Source of the DNA: an uncultured Lachnospiraceae bacterium
GTDB taxonomy: Bacteria > Bacillota > Clostridia > Lachnospirales > Lachnospiraceae
Length of the DNA stretch: 19,259 nucleotides
Direction: 5' to 3'
Assembly (NCBI GenBank): GCA_902803355.1
Contig: CADCPP010000148.1
Location: forward strand, 1 to 19,259
In this document: positions 8,503 through 16,096 of the stretch, in pieces
Layout: the number at the start of each line of letters is the position of its first letter
Numbering within the stretch: position 1 is the stretch's first letter
Translations under genes and position numbers: made by a program
Notes under the pieces: generated by a model
Databases searched by the model: none
Seen by the model: only the letters and a program-made list of their open reading frames with translations
What the model was told of the DNA's origin: nothing

Positions 8503-8607
8503 ATAAGATTCTCCCGCCCTCTCAGGCAAGTTTCATGCAAAAAAATGCTTATTTCGACCCGCAGAAAAATTCTTCCCCGCTGCATCTCTGCCGCCGGCTG
8601 CTTCGGA

Positions 8608-10530
8608 TCAGTATTTTTTTGCGTCCTTCACATGATCCAGGTGATCCTGCCAGGCCGCAAGGTTCCTCGGGTTCTCGGAGACCTCGGTATCGCCCACGCG
8701 CCACCAGGAGCCGTAGCCGTCGGTCATGGACTTCGGCATGACGCGGATATCGAACACGACCGGAACGTCCTTGATCTCCTTTGCCTCGGCAAGGGCCTTC
8801 GTCAGATCTTCCATGGAGCGCACCGTGAAGGCCCGGCAGCCGTAGCCTTCCGCGATCTTTGCGAAATCGACCGGGATGAAGCTTCCGGAATGCTCCCCGT
8901 CCTCGCCGCGGAAGCGCAGCTCGGTGCAGAGCGTATCGTTGCCGTGGCCGACCTGCAGGTTATTGATGCAGCCGAAGGAAGCGTTGTTGAACACGCAGAC
9001 ATTGATCTTCCTGTGTTCCTGCACGGCGGTCAGCAGCTCGGAATGCAGCATGATGAAGCTGCCGTCGCCCACCATCGCGTAGACGTCGCGGTCGCCGATC
9101 GCATACTTTACGCCCAGCGCGCCGGAGATCTCATAGCCCATGCAGGAGTAGCCGTATTCCATGTTGTAGGTGTCGATGCCCCTTGCGCACCACATGCGCT
9201 GCATGTCGCCCGGGAGGGAGCCGGCGGAGCCGATCGCGACGTCATCCGGATCGATGGCGAAGTTTATGGCGCCGAGCACGGCCGTCTGGGTCAGGCAGGA
9301 GTGAAGGTCCTTCGCAAAGCGCTCCGCGGACGAAGCGTTCGCATCGTTGACCTCCGGCACATAGCCTTCACCGTATTCGGTATGCTGCAGGCGCTCAAGT
9401 TCCTTTGCCCAGCGCGCTCTGGCTTCTTCGATCTGCCCGGTATACGGTGCCCTGTAGCCGTCAAGCTTTTCCAGAAGCGCCGGCAGGGCGCGTTTTGCGT
9501 CGGCGATCACGGGGACCGCATCCAGCTTCAGTGCCTGGAATTCGGACACATTGATATTGACAAATTTCGCATCTTCGCGGAACAGCCATTTGGAGGAGGT
9601 GGTGAAGTCGGTATAGCGCGTGCCCACGCCGATGATCACATCTGCTTCCTTCGCGATCTCGTTGGCCGCGGAGCAGCCGGTCACGCCCACCCCGCCAAGG
9701 TTCAGCGGATGATCATACAGAACGGCGCTCTTGCCCGCCTGCGTTTCCGCGATCGGGATCCCCGTGGCTTCGGCAAAATGCCTGAATTCTTCGTGAGCCT
9801 CGCTGTAGCGCACGCCCCCGCCGCAGATAAGCAGCGGCCGTTTTGCCTCCCGGATCAGCTTTGCTGCTTCTTCCAGCGCTTCTTCTTCGGGAAGGCGTCT
9901 TGCGAGCCTCCAGACCCGGTTTGCAAAGAAGGATGCGGGATAATCATAGGCTTCGCCCTCCACATCCTGCGGGATGGCCAGGCAGACCGCACCGGTATTT
10001 GCCGGATCGGTCAGGACACGGAAAGCAGAGAGCAGCGCGCTCATCACCTGCTCAGGCCGCACGATCCTGTCCCAGTAGCGGCAGACGGCGCGGAAGGCGT
10101 CATTCGTGGAAATAGACAGATCCTGCGTCTGCTCGATCTGCTGCAGGACCGGATCCGGCTGGCGGCAGGCGTAGACATCGCCCGGAAGGATCAGGACAGG
10201 GATATTGTTGGCAGTGGCTGTTGCGGCAGCCGTCACCATATTGGCGGCACCGGGCCCTACGGAAGAAGTCACGGCAATGATCTTTTTGCGCTTCATCTGC
10301 TTCGCAAAGGCTACCGCAGTGTGCGCCATGCCCTGCTCGTTCTTGCCCTGCCAGACTTTAAGACGATGCGTCTCCTGACGGAGCGCCTGCCCAAGGCCAA
10401 CCACGTTGCCGTGGCCGGGCAGCATGATCACGCCCTCCACGAAAGGATGTTCCTTCCCGTCATAGGCAATAAACTGATTCTCCAGAAAACGGACCAGAGC
10501 CTGAGCCATGGTCAAACGGACTGTCTTCAT
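8608..10530 (-). CDS. iolD: 3D-(3,5/4)-trihydroxycyclohexane-1,2-dione hydrolase (IolD)
   Basis: A 640-residue thiamine-diphosphate enzyme that opens the ring of 3D-(3,5/4)-trihydroxycyclohexane-1,2-dione to 5-deoxy-D-glucuronate, the third step of myo-inositol breakdown. The opening MKTVRLTMAQALVRFL is characteristic of IolD. The glutamate that activates the cofactor lies in NEQGMAH (about residue 65), and SSVGPGAANM follows in the pyrimidine domain. The ThDP/Mg2+ motif is GDGS near residue 488, ending in NNASFG about 26 residues on. The start at 10530 is chosen because AAGGAGG lies five to six bases upstream and homology begins there; an earlier ATG at 10545 is less likely. The gene follows iolB by 37 bases and is the last of its operon. 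Confidence 0.96.
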   Translation of the reverse strand: MKTVRLTMAQALVRFLENQFIAYDGKEHPFVEGVIMLPGHGNVVGLGQALRQETHRLKVWQGKNEQGMAHTAVAFAKQMKRKKIIAVTSSVGPGAANMVTAAATATANNIPVLILPGDVYACRQPDPVLQQIEQTQDLSISTNDAFRAVCRYWDRIVRPEQVMSALLSAFRVLTDPANTGAVCLAIPQDVEGEAYDYPASFFANRVWRLARRLPEEEALEEAAKLIREAKRPLLICGGGVRYSEAHEEFRHFAEATGIPIAETQAGKSAVLYDHPLNLGGVGVTGCSAANEIAKEADVIIGVGTRYTDFTTSSKWLFREDAKFVNINVSEFQALKLDAVPVIADAKRALPALLEKLDGYRAPYTGQIEEARARWAKELERLQHTEYGEGYVPEVNDANASSAERFAKDLHSCLTQTAVLGAINFAIDPDDVAIGSAGSLPGDMQRMWCARGIDTYNMEYGYSCMGYEISGALGVKYAIGDRDVYAMVGDGSFIMLHSELLTAVQEHRKINVCVFNNASFGCINNLQVGHGNDTLCTELRFRGEDGEHSGSFIPVDFAKIAEGYGCRAFTVRSMEDLTKALAEAKEIKDVPVVFDIRVMPKSMTDGYGSWWRVGDTEVSENPRNLAAWQDHLDHVKDAKKY

Positions 10531-10567
10531 CTTTTCCTCCTTCATTCGCCGTGCAGGCTAAAACGCA

Positions 10568-11359
10568 TCAGCCCTGAAAAATATGATCGTTGGCATCTTC
10601 CTTCCAAAGCCAGGCATGCTCCGGTTCATCGATGCGGGTCTTGTCCCAGGGATCGTCCTCCAGATGACGGATGCCCCAGGAATAGCACATGGCATAGCCC
10701 GGCGCGGCGGCCTGGGAATGCATGCCTTCGTTAATCACAAGGCAGCCGTTGTGGCCGGTCCTGTGGACTTCACCGTTCGAAAAGCCTACGCCGAAGCCCT
10801 GCGGATGGTCAAAGCGGTAAAAATAGACTTCGGGCTGCGGGTGGAAATGCGGCGGATAGGAAGACCACTTTCCGGGATAATTCAGCACTTCGCCCAGGAC
10901 CATATTGGAGAACGGCGCGTTGTCCAGATCGAAGAAGGTCTTTATCTCGCGCTGCATGGTCCCCATCAGTTCGCCGTTTGCCCCTGCGTGCTGGGTCTGA
11001 ACGGTCTCCGGCGTATAGAGCACGGCCTCGTAATCCCGCTCGTTGTCCGTCTGCTGGAGATAGATCTCCGCGTGCGAGCGCGCCTTGATCCGGATCTCGG
11101 TATTTCGCGGTGCCAGCAGGCAGTATGCTTCATAGTGGAAGCAGTCCGGGCGTGACGCCTCCACGTGCTTTTCTCCCCAGGTCAGTTCGATATCGCCTTC
11201 AAACAGCAGGACGGCCGTTTCCTTGACCGGATCGTTAATGCCGTATTCGTCGCCCTCTTCCATCACCAGAAGGCCGATGTCCATGCGGGTGCCCAGATCG
11301 TCCGCGGCCGTATCGATGTAGGCGTTGTACCCGCGGTGCAGTTCCTTGTTGAAATACAT
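10568..11359 (-). CDS. iolB: 5-deoxy-glucuronate isomerase (IolB)
   Basis: A 263-residue protein of the bicupin KduI/IolB family that converts 5-deoxy-D-glucuronate to 5-dehydro-2-deoxy-D-gluconate in the inositol pathway. Cupin metal-site elements are visible in the C-terminal half: SSYPPHFHPQPEVYFYRFD, with its His-x-His and Glu ligands, then NEGMHSQAAAPGYAMCYSWG carrying a further His, and the terminal HLEDDPWDKTR string typical of the family. The start MYFNKELHRGYNAYID at 11359 is preceded by AGGAGGAAG and sits 10 bases after the iolE stop; a longer frame to 11548 would overlap iolE and lacks homology. Cytoplasmic. Length agrees with known IolB proteins (about 270). Confidence 0.95.
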   Translation of the reverse strand: MYFNKELHRGYNAYIDTAADDLGTRMDIGLLVMEEGDEYGINDPVKETAVLLFEGDIELTWGEKHVEASRPDCFHYEAYCLLAPRNTEIRIKARSHAEIYLQQTDNERDYEAVLYTPETVQTQHAGANGELMGTMQREIKTFFDLDNAPFSNMVLGEVLNYPGKWSSYPPHFHPQPEVYFYRFDHPQGFGVGFSNGEVHRTGHNGCLVINEGMHSQAAAPGYAMCYSWGIRHLEDDPWDKTRIDEPEHAWLWKEDANDHIFQG

Positions 11360-11369
11360 TTCTTCCTCC

Positions 11370-12272
11370 TTACAGCCCTGTATGCTCCGCAATATAGCGG
11401 CGTCCTTTGATCGCGTATTCCAGCGGATTCGCCCTGGCCGGATCCTGCTCGGCTTCCACCAGCAGCCAGCCCTCATAGCCGGCCTGGGAAAGCAGCTGAA
11501 AGACCGGGTCGAAATCCACATCGCCGTCGCCCGGCACGGTAAACGCACCGTTCCGTACGGCAGTGAGAAAGCTCCAGTTATTCTTCCTTGCCTGTTCCAC
11601 TACAGAAAGGCGCATATCCTTTAAATGCACATGGCCCACGCGGTCCACATACTTTTTCAGCATGACAAGAGGATCTTCTCCCGCGAAGGTAAAGTGCCCG
11701 GTATCATAGCAGAGGAACACATAGCGCGGATCCGTATGACTCATCATGCGGTCGGTCTCTTCGGCGGTCTGCACTACCGTTCCCATATGATGATGGTAGC
11801 AGAGCCTGAAGCCTCTGTCCGCTGCCGCCCTGCCAAGCGCGTTCAGACCCTCGCAGAGCCGGTCCCACTCTTCGTCATTCATGACATGTTTAAAGCCGCC
11901 GGTCAGGATGGGCGTGTCCATCTGCCCCTGGATCGAATAGCTCTGCTCGGAGACATTGATGCGGTTTGCGCCGACTGCCGCGAGGAAATCGAGTTCGCGA
12001 TGAAACTCGGCCAGATTTTCCGAAAGCGGCTTAGTGAGCAGGAAGGAGGAGAACCAGCGGCTCGCGATGCGCAGGCCGCGCAGATCCAGCTCCCGCTTCA
12101 GCTCGGCAGGGTCCTTCGGATATTTGTTGCCGATCTCGCAGCCGGCATAGCCCGCGAGCGCCATTTCGCTCACGATCTGGCGGAAGCTGTTCTCCGCGCC
12201 GAGCTCCGGCATATCATCGTTGCACCAGCCGATCGGGGCGATGCCCAGAAAAACCTTTGAAGAGTCAAACAT
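11370..12272 (-). CDS. iolE: myo-Inosose-2 dehydratase (IolE)
   Basis: A 300-residue TIM-barrel enzyme of the xylose-isomerase-like superfamily that dehydrates 2-keto-myo-inositol to the trihydroxycyclohexane-dione used by IolD. Diagnostic strings: FLGIAPIGWCNDDMPELG at the N-terminus, AGYAGCEIGNKYP, the CYHHHMGTVVQT strand, the YDTGHFTFAGEDP metal-ligand segment, HLKDMR, and the late GWLLVEAEQDP with its glutamate. The ATG at 12272 is preferred to the one at 12299 because the purine-rich GGAAAGGAAG lies between them at usable spacing and homology starts at MFDSS. The 99-base gap between larA and iolE is among the longest in the operon and contains inverted repeats. The stop is 10 bases before the iolB start. 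Confidence 0.96.
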   Translation of the reverse strand: MFDSSKVFLGIAPIGWCNDDMPELGAENSFRQIVSEMALAGYAGCEIGNKYPKDPAELKRELDLRGLRIASRWFSSFLLTKPLSENLAEFHRELDFLAAVGANRINVSEQSYSIQGQMDTPILTGGFKHVMNDEEWDRLCEGLNALGRAAADRGFRLCYHHHMGTVVQTAEETDRMMSHTDPRYVFLCYDTGHFTFAGEDPLVMLKKYVDRVGHVHLKDMRLSVVEQARKNNWSFLTAVRNGAFTVPGDGDVDFDPVFQLLSQAGYEGWLLVEAEQDPARANPLEYAIKGRRYIAEHTGL

Positions 12273-12300
12273 TTTGATCTTTCTTCCTTTCCTCAGCATG

Positions 12301-12366
12301 GCGGAAGCAGGCTTTCCGCAATCATCCGTCTTGCTGTGTGTTCTGCCTTTCCCTTCTTTCAGGGAA
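12301..12366 (-). other. Paired inverted repeats in the larA-iolE intercistronic gap
   Basis: Two perfect 6-bp inverted repeats occur in the gap. GCGGAA/TTCCGC (12301-12319) lies just ahead of the iolE ribosome site, and TTCCCT/AGGGAA (12349-12366) lies just after the larA stop. On the minus strand neither is followed by a T run, so they are not terminators of the operon. They could stabilise mRNA ends or mark a processing point. On the plus strand the second one is followed by five T residues, but no plus-strand gene exists to use it. Confidence 0.35.
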
Positions 12367-12371
12367 GGTTT

Positions 12372-13619
12372 TTATTCAACGTGCGGCAGGGTGGAGCCGC
12401 CGTACGGCATGCTCAAAACGCGCGCATCCGGTCCCAGCTTCGCAAAAGCATGATCCAGGGCTGCCTGCGCCGAAGGCTGGGGTATCAGGAACAGCGAGCG
12501 CACGAAATCCGCATCCAGCTCACTCACCAGATCCACCTCTGCCCTCTCGAGCACCATGGCAATGGCCGCTGCTTTGTGACCGCCGAGTTTGAATTCTCTC
12601 CCGATCCGCTCGATCAGCGAGTGCGCCGTGGGCGCGGTGGTCATCCACTCCTCAAAGGTCTTTTCCCCAAGACCCTCCCGGCAGGAACCGATCAGAATGA
12701 TGATCCCGCCGTCCTTGACCGCGTGCTTGGCGTTGTCGAGAGCCTTCTGGGTCTGATACAGGTTCAGATCCTTCGGCGCGCCGCCCTGCGAGACCAGAAC
12801 GATATCGGCCGCTTCGGGAAGAGAGATGCGGTACAGCTGATCCAGAAACGCGCAGCCTTCGCGGTGCGCAAGGGTCACATCGCCCGCCACGGCCTTCAGG
12901 ATCTCCTTGTGCTCTGACAGGACCACGTTCAGGATAAAATCGATGCCGACCATTCCTCCTGCTTCTTCGATATCCTTCCGAAGCGGGTTGTTTTCCAGCG
13001 AGCCCGCGCAGCACTGCGGCAGCACCATGCGCGAATGATTGGCCTGGATCGCGGCCCGCGTGGAGCAGCCGGGCATGATGGCCTTTGCGCCGCCCGAATA
13101 CCCAGCAAAGTAGTGATATTCGATATTTCCGAGACAGATGCGCCTGTCCGCTTCCGCGACGGTGCGGGTAATGTCCACCGGCGTGCCGTAGCTTGTCACA
13201 CCGAAGGAAACGCAGTCGTCCGGATCGCTGTCGATGCAGCGGATCTCACGAAAAGCCCGCTCTCCGGCAAGCTTCCTGTGTTCCTCTTCCGTCTGCTTTC
13301 TGTGGCTGCCCAGGGCAAAGACCAGGGTGATATCCTCCGGTCTCACACCGCCCGCATACAGCTCATCGAGCAGCTGCGGCATGACCTTCGCCGTCGGCAT
13401 GGGCCTGGTCACATCGCTGGTGATGATCGCCACCGTCTCGCCGGGATGCACGATCTCGCGAAGACGGGGCGAACCGACAGGCTCCCGCAGCGCGCGGGCG
13501 ATCTCCTCCTCTTCCCCAAGGCCGGCGGGTACAGGGTTTGCGTGGAGCTCCCCGATCAGATTCTTCTCCGGGACCTCCACCTCCTGAATGCCGTTTCCGA
13601 AGCCGTAGCGCAGCTTCAT
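12372..13619 (-). CDS. larA: LarA-family nickel-pincer-dependent racemase/epimerase
   Basis: A 415-residue member of the lactate racemase LarA family, which uses a nickel pincer nucleotide covalently tied to a lysine to epimerise 2-hydroxy acids by hydride transfer. The cofactor site is intact: H106 in ALGSHR, H169 in EYHYFAGYSGG, the attachment lysine K179 in SGGAKAIMPG, and H195 in NHSRM. These correspond in spacing to His108, His174, Lys184 and His200 of the Lactobacillus enzyme. SDVTRP (68-73) supplies the conserved substrate-side Asp/Arg. The family includes lactate, malate and sugar-acid epimerases, so the substrate here is open; the inositol context hints at a sugar acid or a three-carbon hydroxy acid. 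The cofactor-making genes larB, larC and larE are not in the window. The start at 13619 follows AAGGAG at 10 bases. Confidence 0.9.
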   Translation of the reverse strand: MKLRYGFGNGIQEVEVPEKNLIGELHANPVPAGLGEEEEIARALREPVGSPRLREIVHPGETVAIITSDVTRPMPTAKVMPQLLDELYAGGVRPEDITLVFALGSHRKQTEEEHRKLAGERAFREIRCIDSDPDDCVSFGVTSYGTPVDITRTVAEADRRICLGNIEYHYFAGYSGGAKAIMPGCSTRAAIQANHSRMVLPQCCAGSLENNPLRKDIEEAGGMVGIDFILNVVLSEHKEILKAVAGDVTLAHREGCAFLDQLYRISLPEAADIVLVSQGGAPKDLNLYQTQKALDNAKHAVKDGGIIILIGSCREGLGEKTFEEWMTTAPTAHSLIERIGREFKLGGHKAAAIAMVLERAEVDLVSELDADFVRSLFLIPQPSAQAALDHAFAKLGPDARVLSMPYGGSTLPHVE

Positions 13620-13701
13620 CTTCCTCTGTCTCCTTCTGTAAAACGAATTGATTCTGCGGCAAAGCGGCCCTTCGCTGCCCCGCCGCATGTTTTTTACTCA
13701 T

Positions 13702-14952
13702 TCACAGCGGCAGCGCCGACCCGTGACGCAGCGCCGCAACGACCGGCAGTTCCTCACCGCTAAGGAAGCGGATGAGGGCGCCGCCGCCCGTGCAGATATA
13801 GCCCATCTTGTCCGTCAAGCCGTACTTTTCGGTCGCGGCGATGGAATCTCCCCCGCCGACAACGGTAAAGCCTTCCGTATCCGCAAGCGCCTGCCAGATC
13901 GCCTTTGTGCCAAGCTCCGTCTCCGGCTTTTCGAAAACGCCCATCGGCCCGTTTACGAAGACGGTCTTCGCCGCGAGGATCTTTTCACGGTAAAGCTTCG
14001 CCGTCAGGCTGCCGATATCCACGGCACCTGCCTCTTCGGGGATCTCTCCGATCACAGCTTCTTTCCGCACGCCGTTTTCCGTCCAGGCCAGGTCCTCCGG
14101 CAGGACGATCTTTTCCCCGTATGTTTCGTAAAGCTGTTTTGCCTTCGGGTAGAATTCGGTATAATTCGAGGCTTCGATAAAGGCCTCGCTGCCCTTCCCG
14201 ATCTTTTTTCCGAGCGCGATCAGGAAGATGTTTGCCACCAGACCGCCGGTCAGGATCTCATCCGCCGTGCCGCGGGAAAGGACCGTTTCCATCATGCGGA
14301 AGGCATCGGAGATCTTGGCGCCGCCGAGCACGAAGACGCAGGGCCGCCCAGGCGCTTCCATCAGGCCGGAAACGGTGCAGTATTCCTGTTCAAAGAGTCT
14401 GCCCATGGCGGAGGGAAGGACCTGCTCGAAGCCGCAGAGGCTCGGCTGGTCGCGGTGCGCCGCCGCAAAGGCATCGCACACGTACAGATCCGCGAGCGGG
14501 GCCAGCTTTTCCACGAGCAGGGTCTTTGCCTGCTCCTCGTGAGTAAGCCGCAGCTTCATCTCAAAGAGCGTCTGTTCCTCCGCGACGAAGCGGACGTTGT
14601 CAAGAAGGAGGATCTCACCCTCTTTCAGCGCGCGGATGGCATCCCGCGCGGCAGGGCCGCAGACGTCATCGATCCATCCGACCTTCCTTCCGAGCAGCTC
14701 GCTCAGCACCTTCGCGTGCGGTCTTGTCGTATAATAATTCTTGTATTCGATATCGCTGCCCTGATGCGCCAGAAGCACGAGCTTTGCGCCTTTATCGGAA
14801 AGCTCCCGGACCGTGGGCACGCAGGCCCGGATCCGGTTGATGCTTTTTAAGCTATCGCTCGTCCGGTCCACCGGCTGGTTGATATCCACCCGGCAGAGGA
14901 CGGTCTTTCCTTTCACATCCAGTTCATCCAGCGTTCTGATCCCGAAGCGCAA
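13702..14952 (-). CDS. pgk: Phosphoglycerate kinase, archaeal-type, with a substrate-site change
   Basis: About 416 residues. Phosphoglycerate kinase moves phosphate from 1,3-bisphosphoglycerate to ADP. This copy resembles archaeal PGKs rather than bacterial ones: LLAHQG, AHRDQPSLCGF, LPSAMGRL, TGGLVANIFL and NGPMGVFE. Substrate residues R21, D23, N25 and H63 are present, as are the Arg of DNVRF and of AHRDQPS. The arginine normally three residues after the histidine (HxGR; Arg65 in yeast) is Ser66 here. The nucleotide site is kept (GGAKISD, GGGDSIAATEKYG). The start is probably TTG at 14952, eight bases after AAAGGAGG; a GTG at 14961 touches the ribosome site and is too close. It sits 72 bases after the dehydrogenase gene, behind two hairpins. 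It may be an ordinary PGK of unusual ancestry or a kinase for a related acyl phosphate. Confidence 0.88.
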   Translation of the reverse strand: MRFGIRTLDELDVKGKTVLCRVDINQPVDRTSDSLKSINRIRACVPTVRELSDKGAKLVLLAHQGSDIEYKNYYTTRPHAKVLSELLGRKVGWIDDVCGPAARDAIRALKEGEILLLDNVRFVAEEQTLFEMKLRLTHEEQAKTLLVEKLAPLADLYVCDAFAAAHRDQPSLCGFEQVLPSAMGRLFEQEYCTVSGLMEAPGRPCVFVLGGAKISDAFRMMETVLSRGTADEILTGGLVANIFLIALGKKIGKGSEAFIEASNYTEFYPKAKQLYETYGEKIVLPEDLAWTENGVRKEAVIGEIPEEAGAVDIGSLTAKLYREKILAAKTVFVNGPMGVFEKPETELGTKAIWQALADTEGFTVVGGGDSIAATEKYGLTDKMGYICTGGGALIRFLSGEELPVVAALRHGSALPL

Positions 14953-14975
14953 GCGAAACACCTCCTTTATCTCTC

Positions 14976-15015
14976 CGGCCGGAAAGGCCGAAGGGGCAGA
15001 CAGTCTGTCCGCCCC
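14976..15015 (-). other. Two stem-loops between the GAPDH and PGK genes
   Basis: Minus-strand reading: GGGGCGGACA / TGTCTGCCCC (15015-14993) forms a 10-bp stem with one G-U pair and a three-base loop. It is followed at once by CGGCC / GGCCG (14990-14976) with a five-base loop. No T run follows either, so they are not ordinary terminators. They end just before the PGK ribosome site AAAGGAGG and could act as an mRNA stability or processing element, or tune expression of pgk and the genes after it. Confidence 0.55.
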
Positions 15016-15024
15016 GCAAATGTC

Positions 15025-16077
15025 TTATTTGAATCTGCCGATCTTCAGATACTTGTTGGTTTCGGCCGTGCCCTCTTCGCGGGTCAGCTGCATCTTCATG
15101 GCGGCGCGGATGGCGTCCATTGTTTCCGGAATGGTCACGCTCTCCTGCGGGATATTGATGGCATACATGATGTCGTTGCCGCTCTCCACGATGCTGTCTT
15201 CCCAGAGGCCGATCTCGTACATATCGCCCCGACGGTTGCCCAGGTCGCGGGCATATTTGAACAGGGACGCATTGCCCTTGAAGCCTTCGTCGATGGTGAC
15301 GGTGCGGATGCGCGGGTGCGCGCGGAAGACCTCGAGGGCCTGCTCGCGGGTGATCTTTTTGCCGTCCTTTGCCGTAGCTAACACCGTGATGATATGGCCG
15401 TGAGTGACCGGGGTATGGACCAGGATACCGGTTGCTTCCACGTGCGGCATGATGGTCATCAGGTCGAGAGCCTGATGGGACGGCGCCTTGTCGATCTGCA
15501 GGGCATTGGTCAGTCCGCGGTGATAATCGCCGGGATCGGCCACGCGGCGGATAATGGTGATCGCCACCTTCTCGATGCCGATGGCGCGGTCGAGCGCATC
15601 CACGGTGCGGATAAGGCCGGTGGTGTTGCAGCTGGTCAGCTTCAGATAATCCTTGCCGACGCCCTGTTCATAATTGGCATAGCCGTGGAAGAAAACGTCC
15701 GCTACGGAATTGGCTTCGCCGCCCTGGAAAATAGCCTTCACGCCGAGCTTTTCGTAGATCTGCTTGTTTTTCGCGCCCACGCCGCCCGGAGAGGAGTCCA
15801 GCATGATATCCACGTTCTTGCACAGGTCCTCAAAGGTCCCGGCTACGGGAATATCGTATTTCGCAAAGGCAGCGGGATCAGCCCCATCCACCAGATACAG
15901 ATTGTATTTTACATCATTCGCGCCGATCATGTCGTTTTCCCGCAGCGCGCGGATCGACAGCGAAGGGACCAGATCGGCGATCCCGACCAGTTCCATATCG
16001 CCCTGCATGGCCACGCCGTCCGCAAGACGCTGTCCGATAGTGCCGTAACCGGCTACGCCAACTCTTACTTTACCCAT
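15025..16077 (-). CDS. Type II (archaeal-type) glyceraldehyde-3-phosphate dehydrogenase homologue
   Basis: A 350-residue protein of the archaeal GAPDH class, which oxidises glyceraldehyde 3-phosphate with phosphate and NAD(P)+. The dinucleotide fold starts at VGVAGYGTIGQRLAD. DSSPGGVGAKNK and KAIFQGGE are class signatures, the catalytic cysteine is C150 in SCNTTGL, and the catalytic histidine is H226 in THGH. RRVADP (177-182) matches the substrate-side RRGADP of archaeal enzymes. Deviations: the archaeal SKGPINA reads HRGLTNA, and PSHHGPD reads PSHQALD, both near the phosphate-binding region. GGGAG lies about seven bases before the ATG, and the iolG stop is 19 bases upstream. Such enzymes are uncommon in bacteria. 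The gene may do normal lower glycolysis or oxidise a related phosphorylated aldehyde; I leave the symbol blank for that reason. Confidence 0.87.
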   Translation of the reverse strand: MGKVRVGVAGYGTIGQRLADGVAMQGDMELVGIADLVPSLSIRALRENDMIGANDVKYNLYLVDGADPAAFAKYDIPVAGTFEDLCKNVDIMLDSSPGGVGAKNKQIYEKLGVKAIFQGGEANSVADVFFHGYANYEQGVGKDYLKLTSCNTTGLIRTVDALDRAIGIEKVAITIIRRVADPGDYHRGLTNALQIDKAPSHQALDLMTIMPHVEATGILVHTPVTHGHIITVLATAKDGKKITREQALEVFRAHPRIRTVTIDEGFKGNASLFKYARDLGNRRGDMYEIGLWEDSIVESGNDIMYAINIPQESVTIPETMDAIRAAMKMQLTREEGTAETNKYLKIGRFK

Positions 16078-16096
16078 TGTGATCTCCCTTCTGTGA

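Noticed and set aside
8510..8540. Plus-strand string CTCTCAGGCAA that resembles part of a glycine riboswitch
   Set aside because: The rest of the aptamer is absent, it lies in the wrong orientation for the neighbouring genes, and no glycine-related gene follows.
8397..8585. 63-residue N-terminal extension of the amidohydrolase with a hydrophobic stretch that could look like a signal anchor
   Set aside because: The extension runs through the perfect terminator stem and T run at 8469-8502; a good ribosome site and the family start are at 8396.
8545..10734. Very long plus-strand open frame (about 729 codons) opposite iolD
   Set aside because: It is antisense to iolD, which has full family motifs and a ribosome site. 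The frame has no recognisable protein features and reflects the GC-rich codon pattern.
12349..12373. Stem TTCCCT/AGGGAA followed by five T residues on the plus strand, terminator-like
   Set aside because: No plus-strand gene leads into it, and on the minus strand (the coding direction) no T run follows.
13648..14850. Plus-strand open frame of 400 codons opposite pgk
   Set aside because: Antisense shadow of pgk without motifs.
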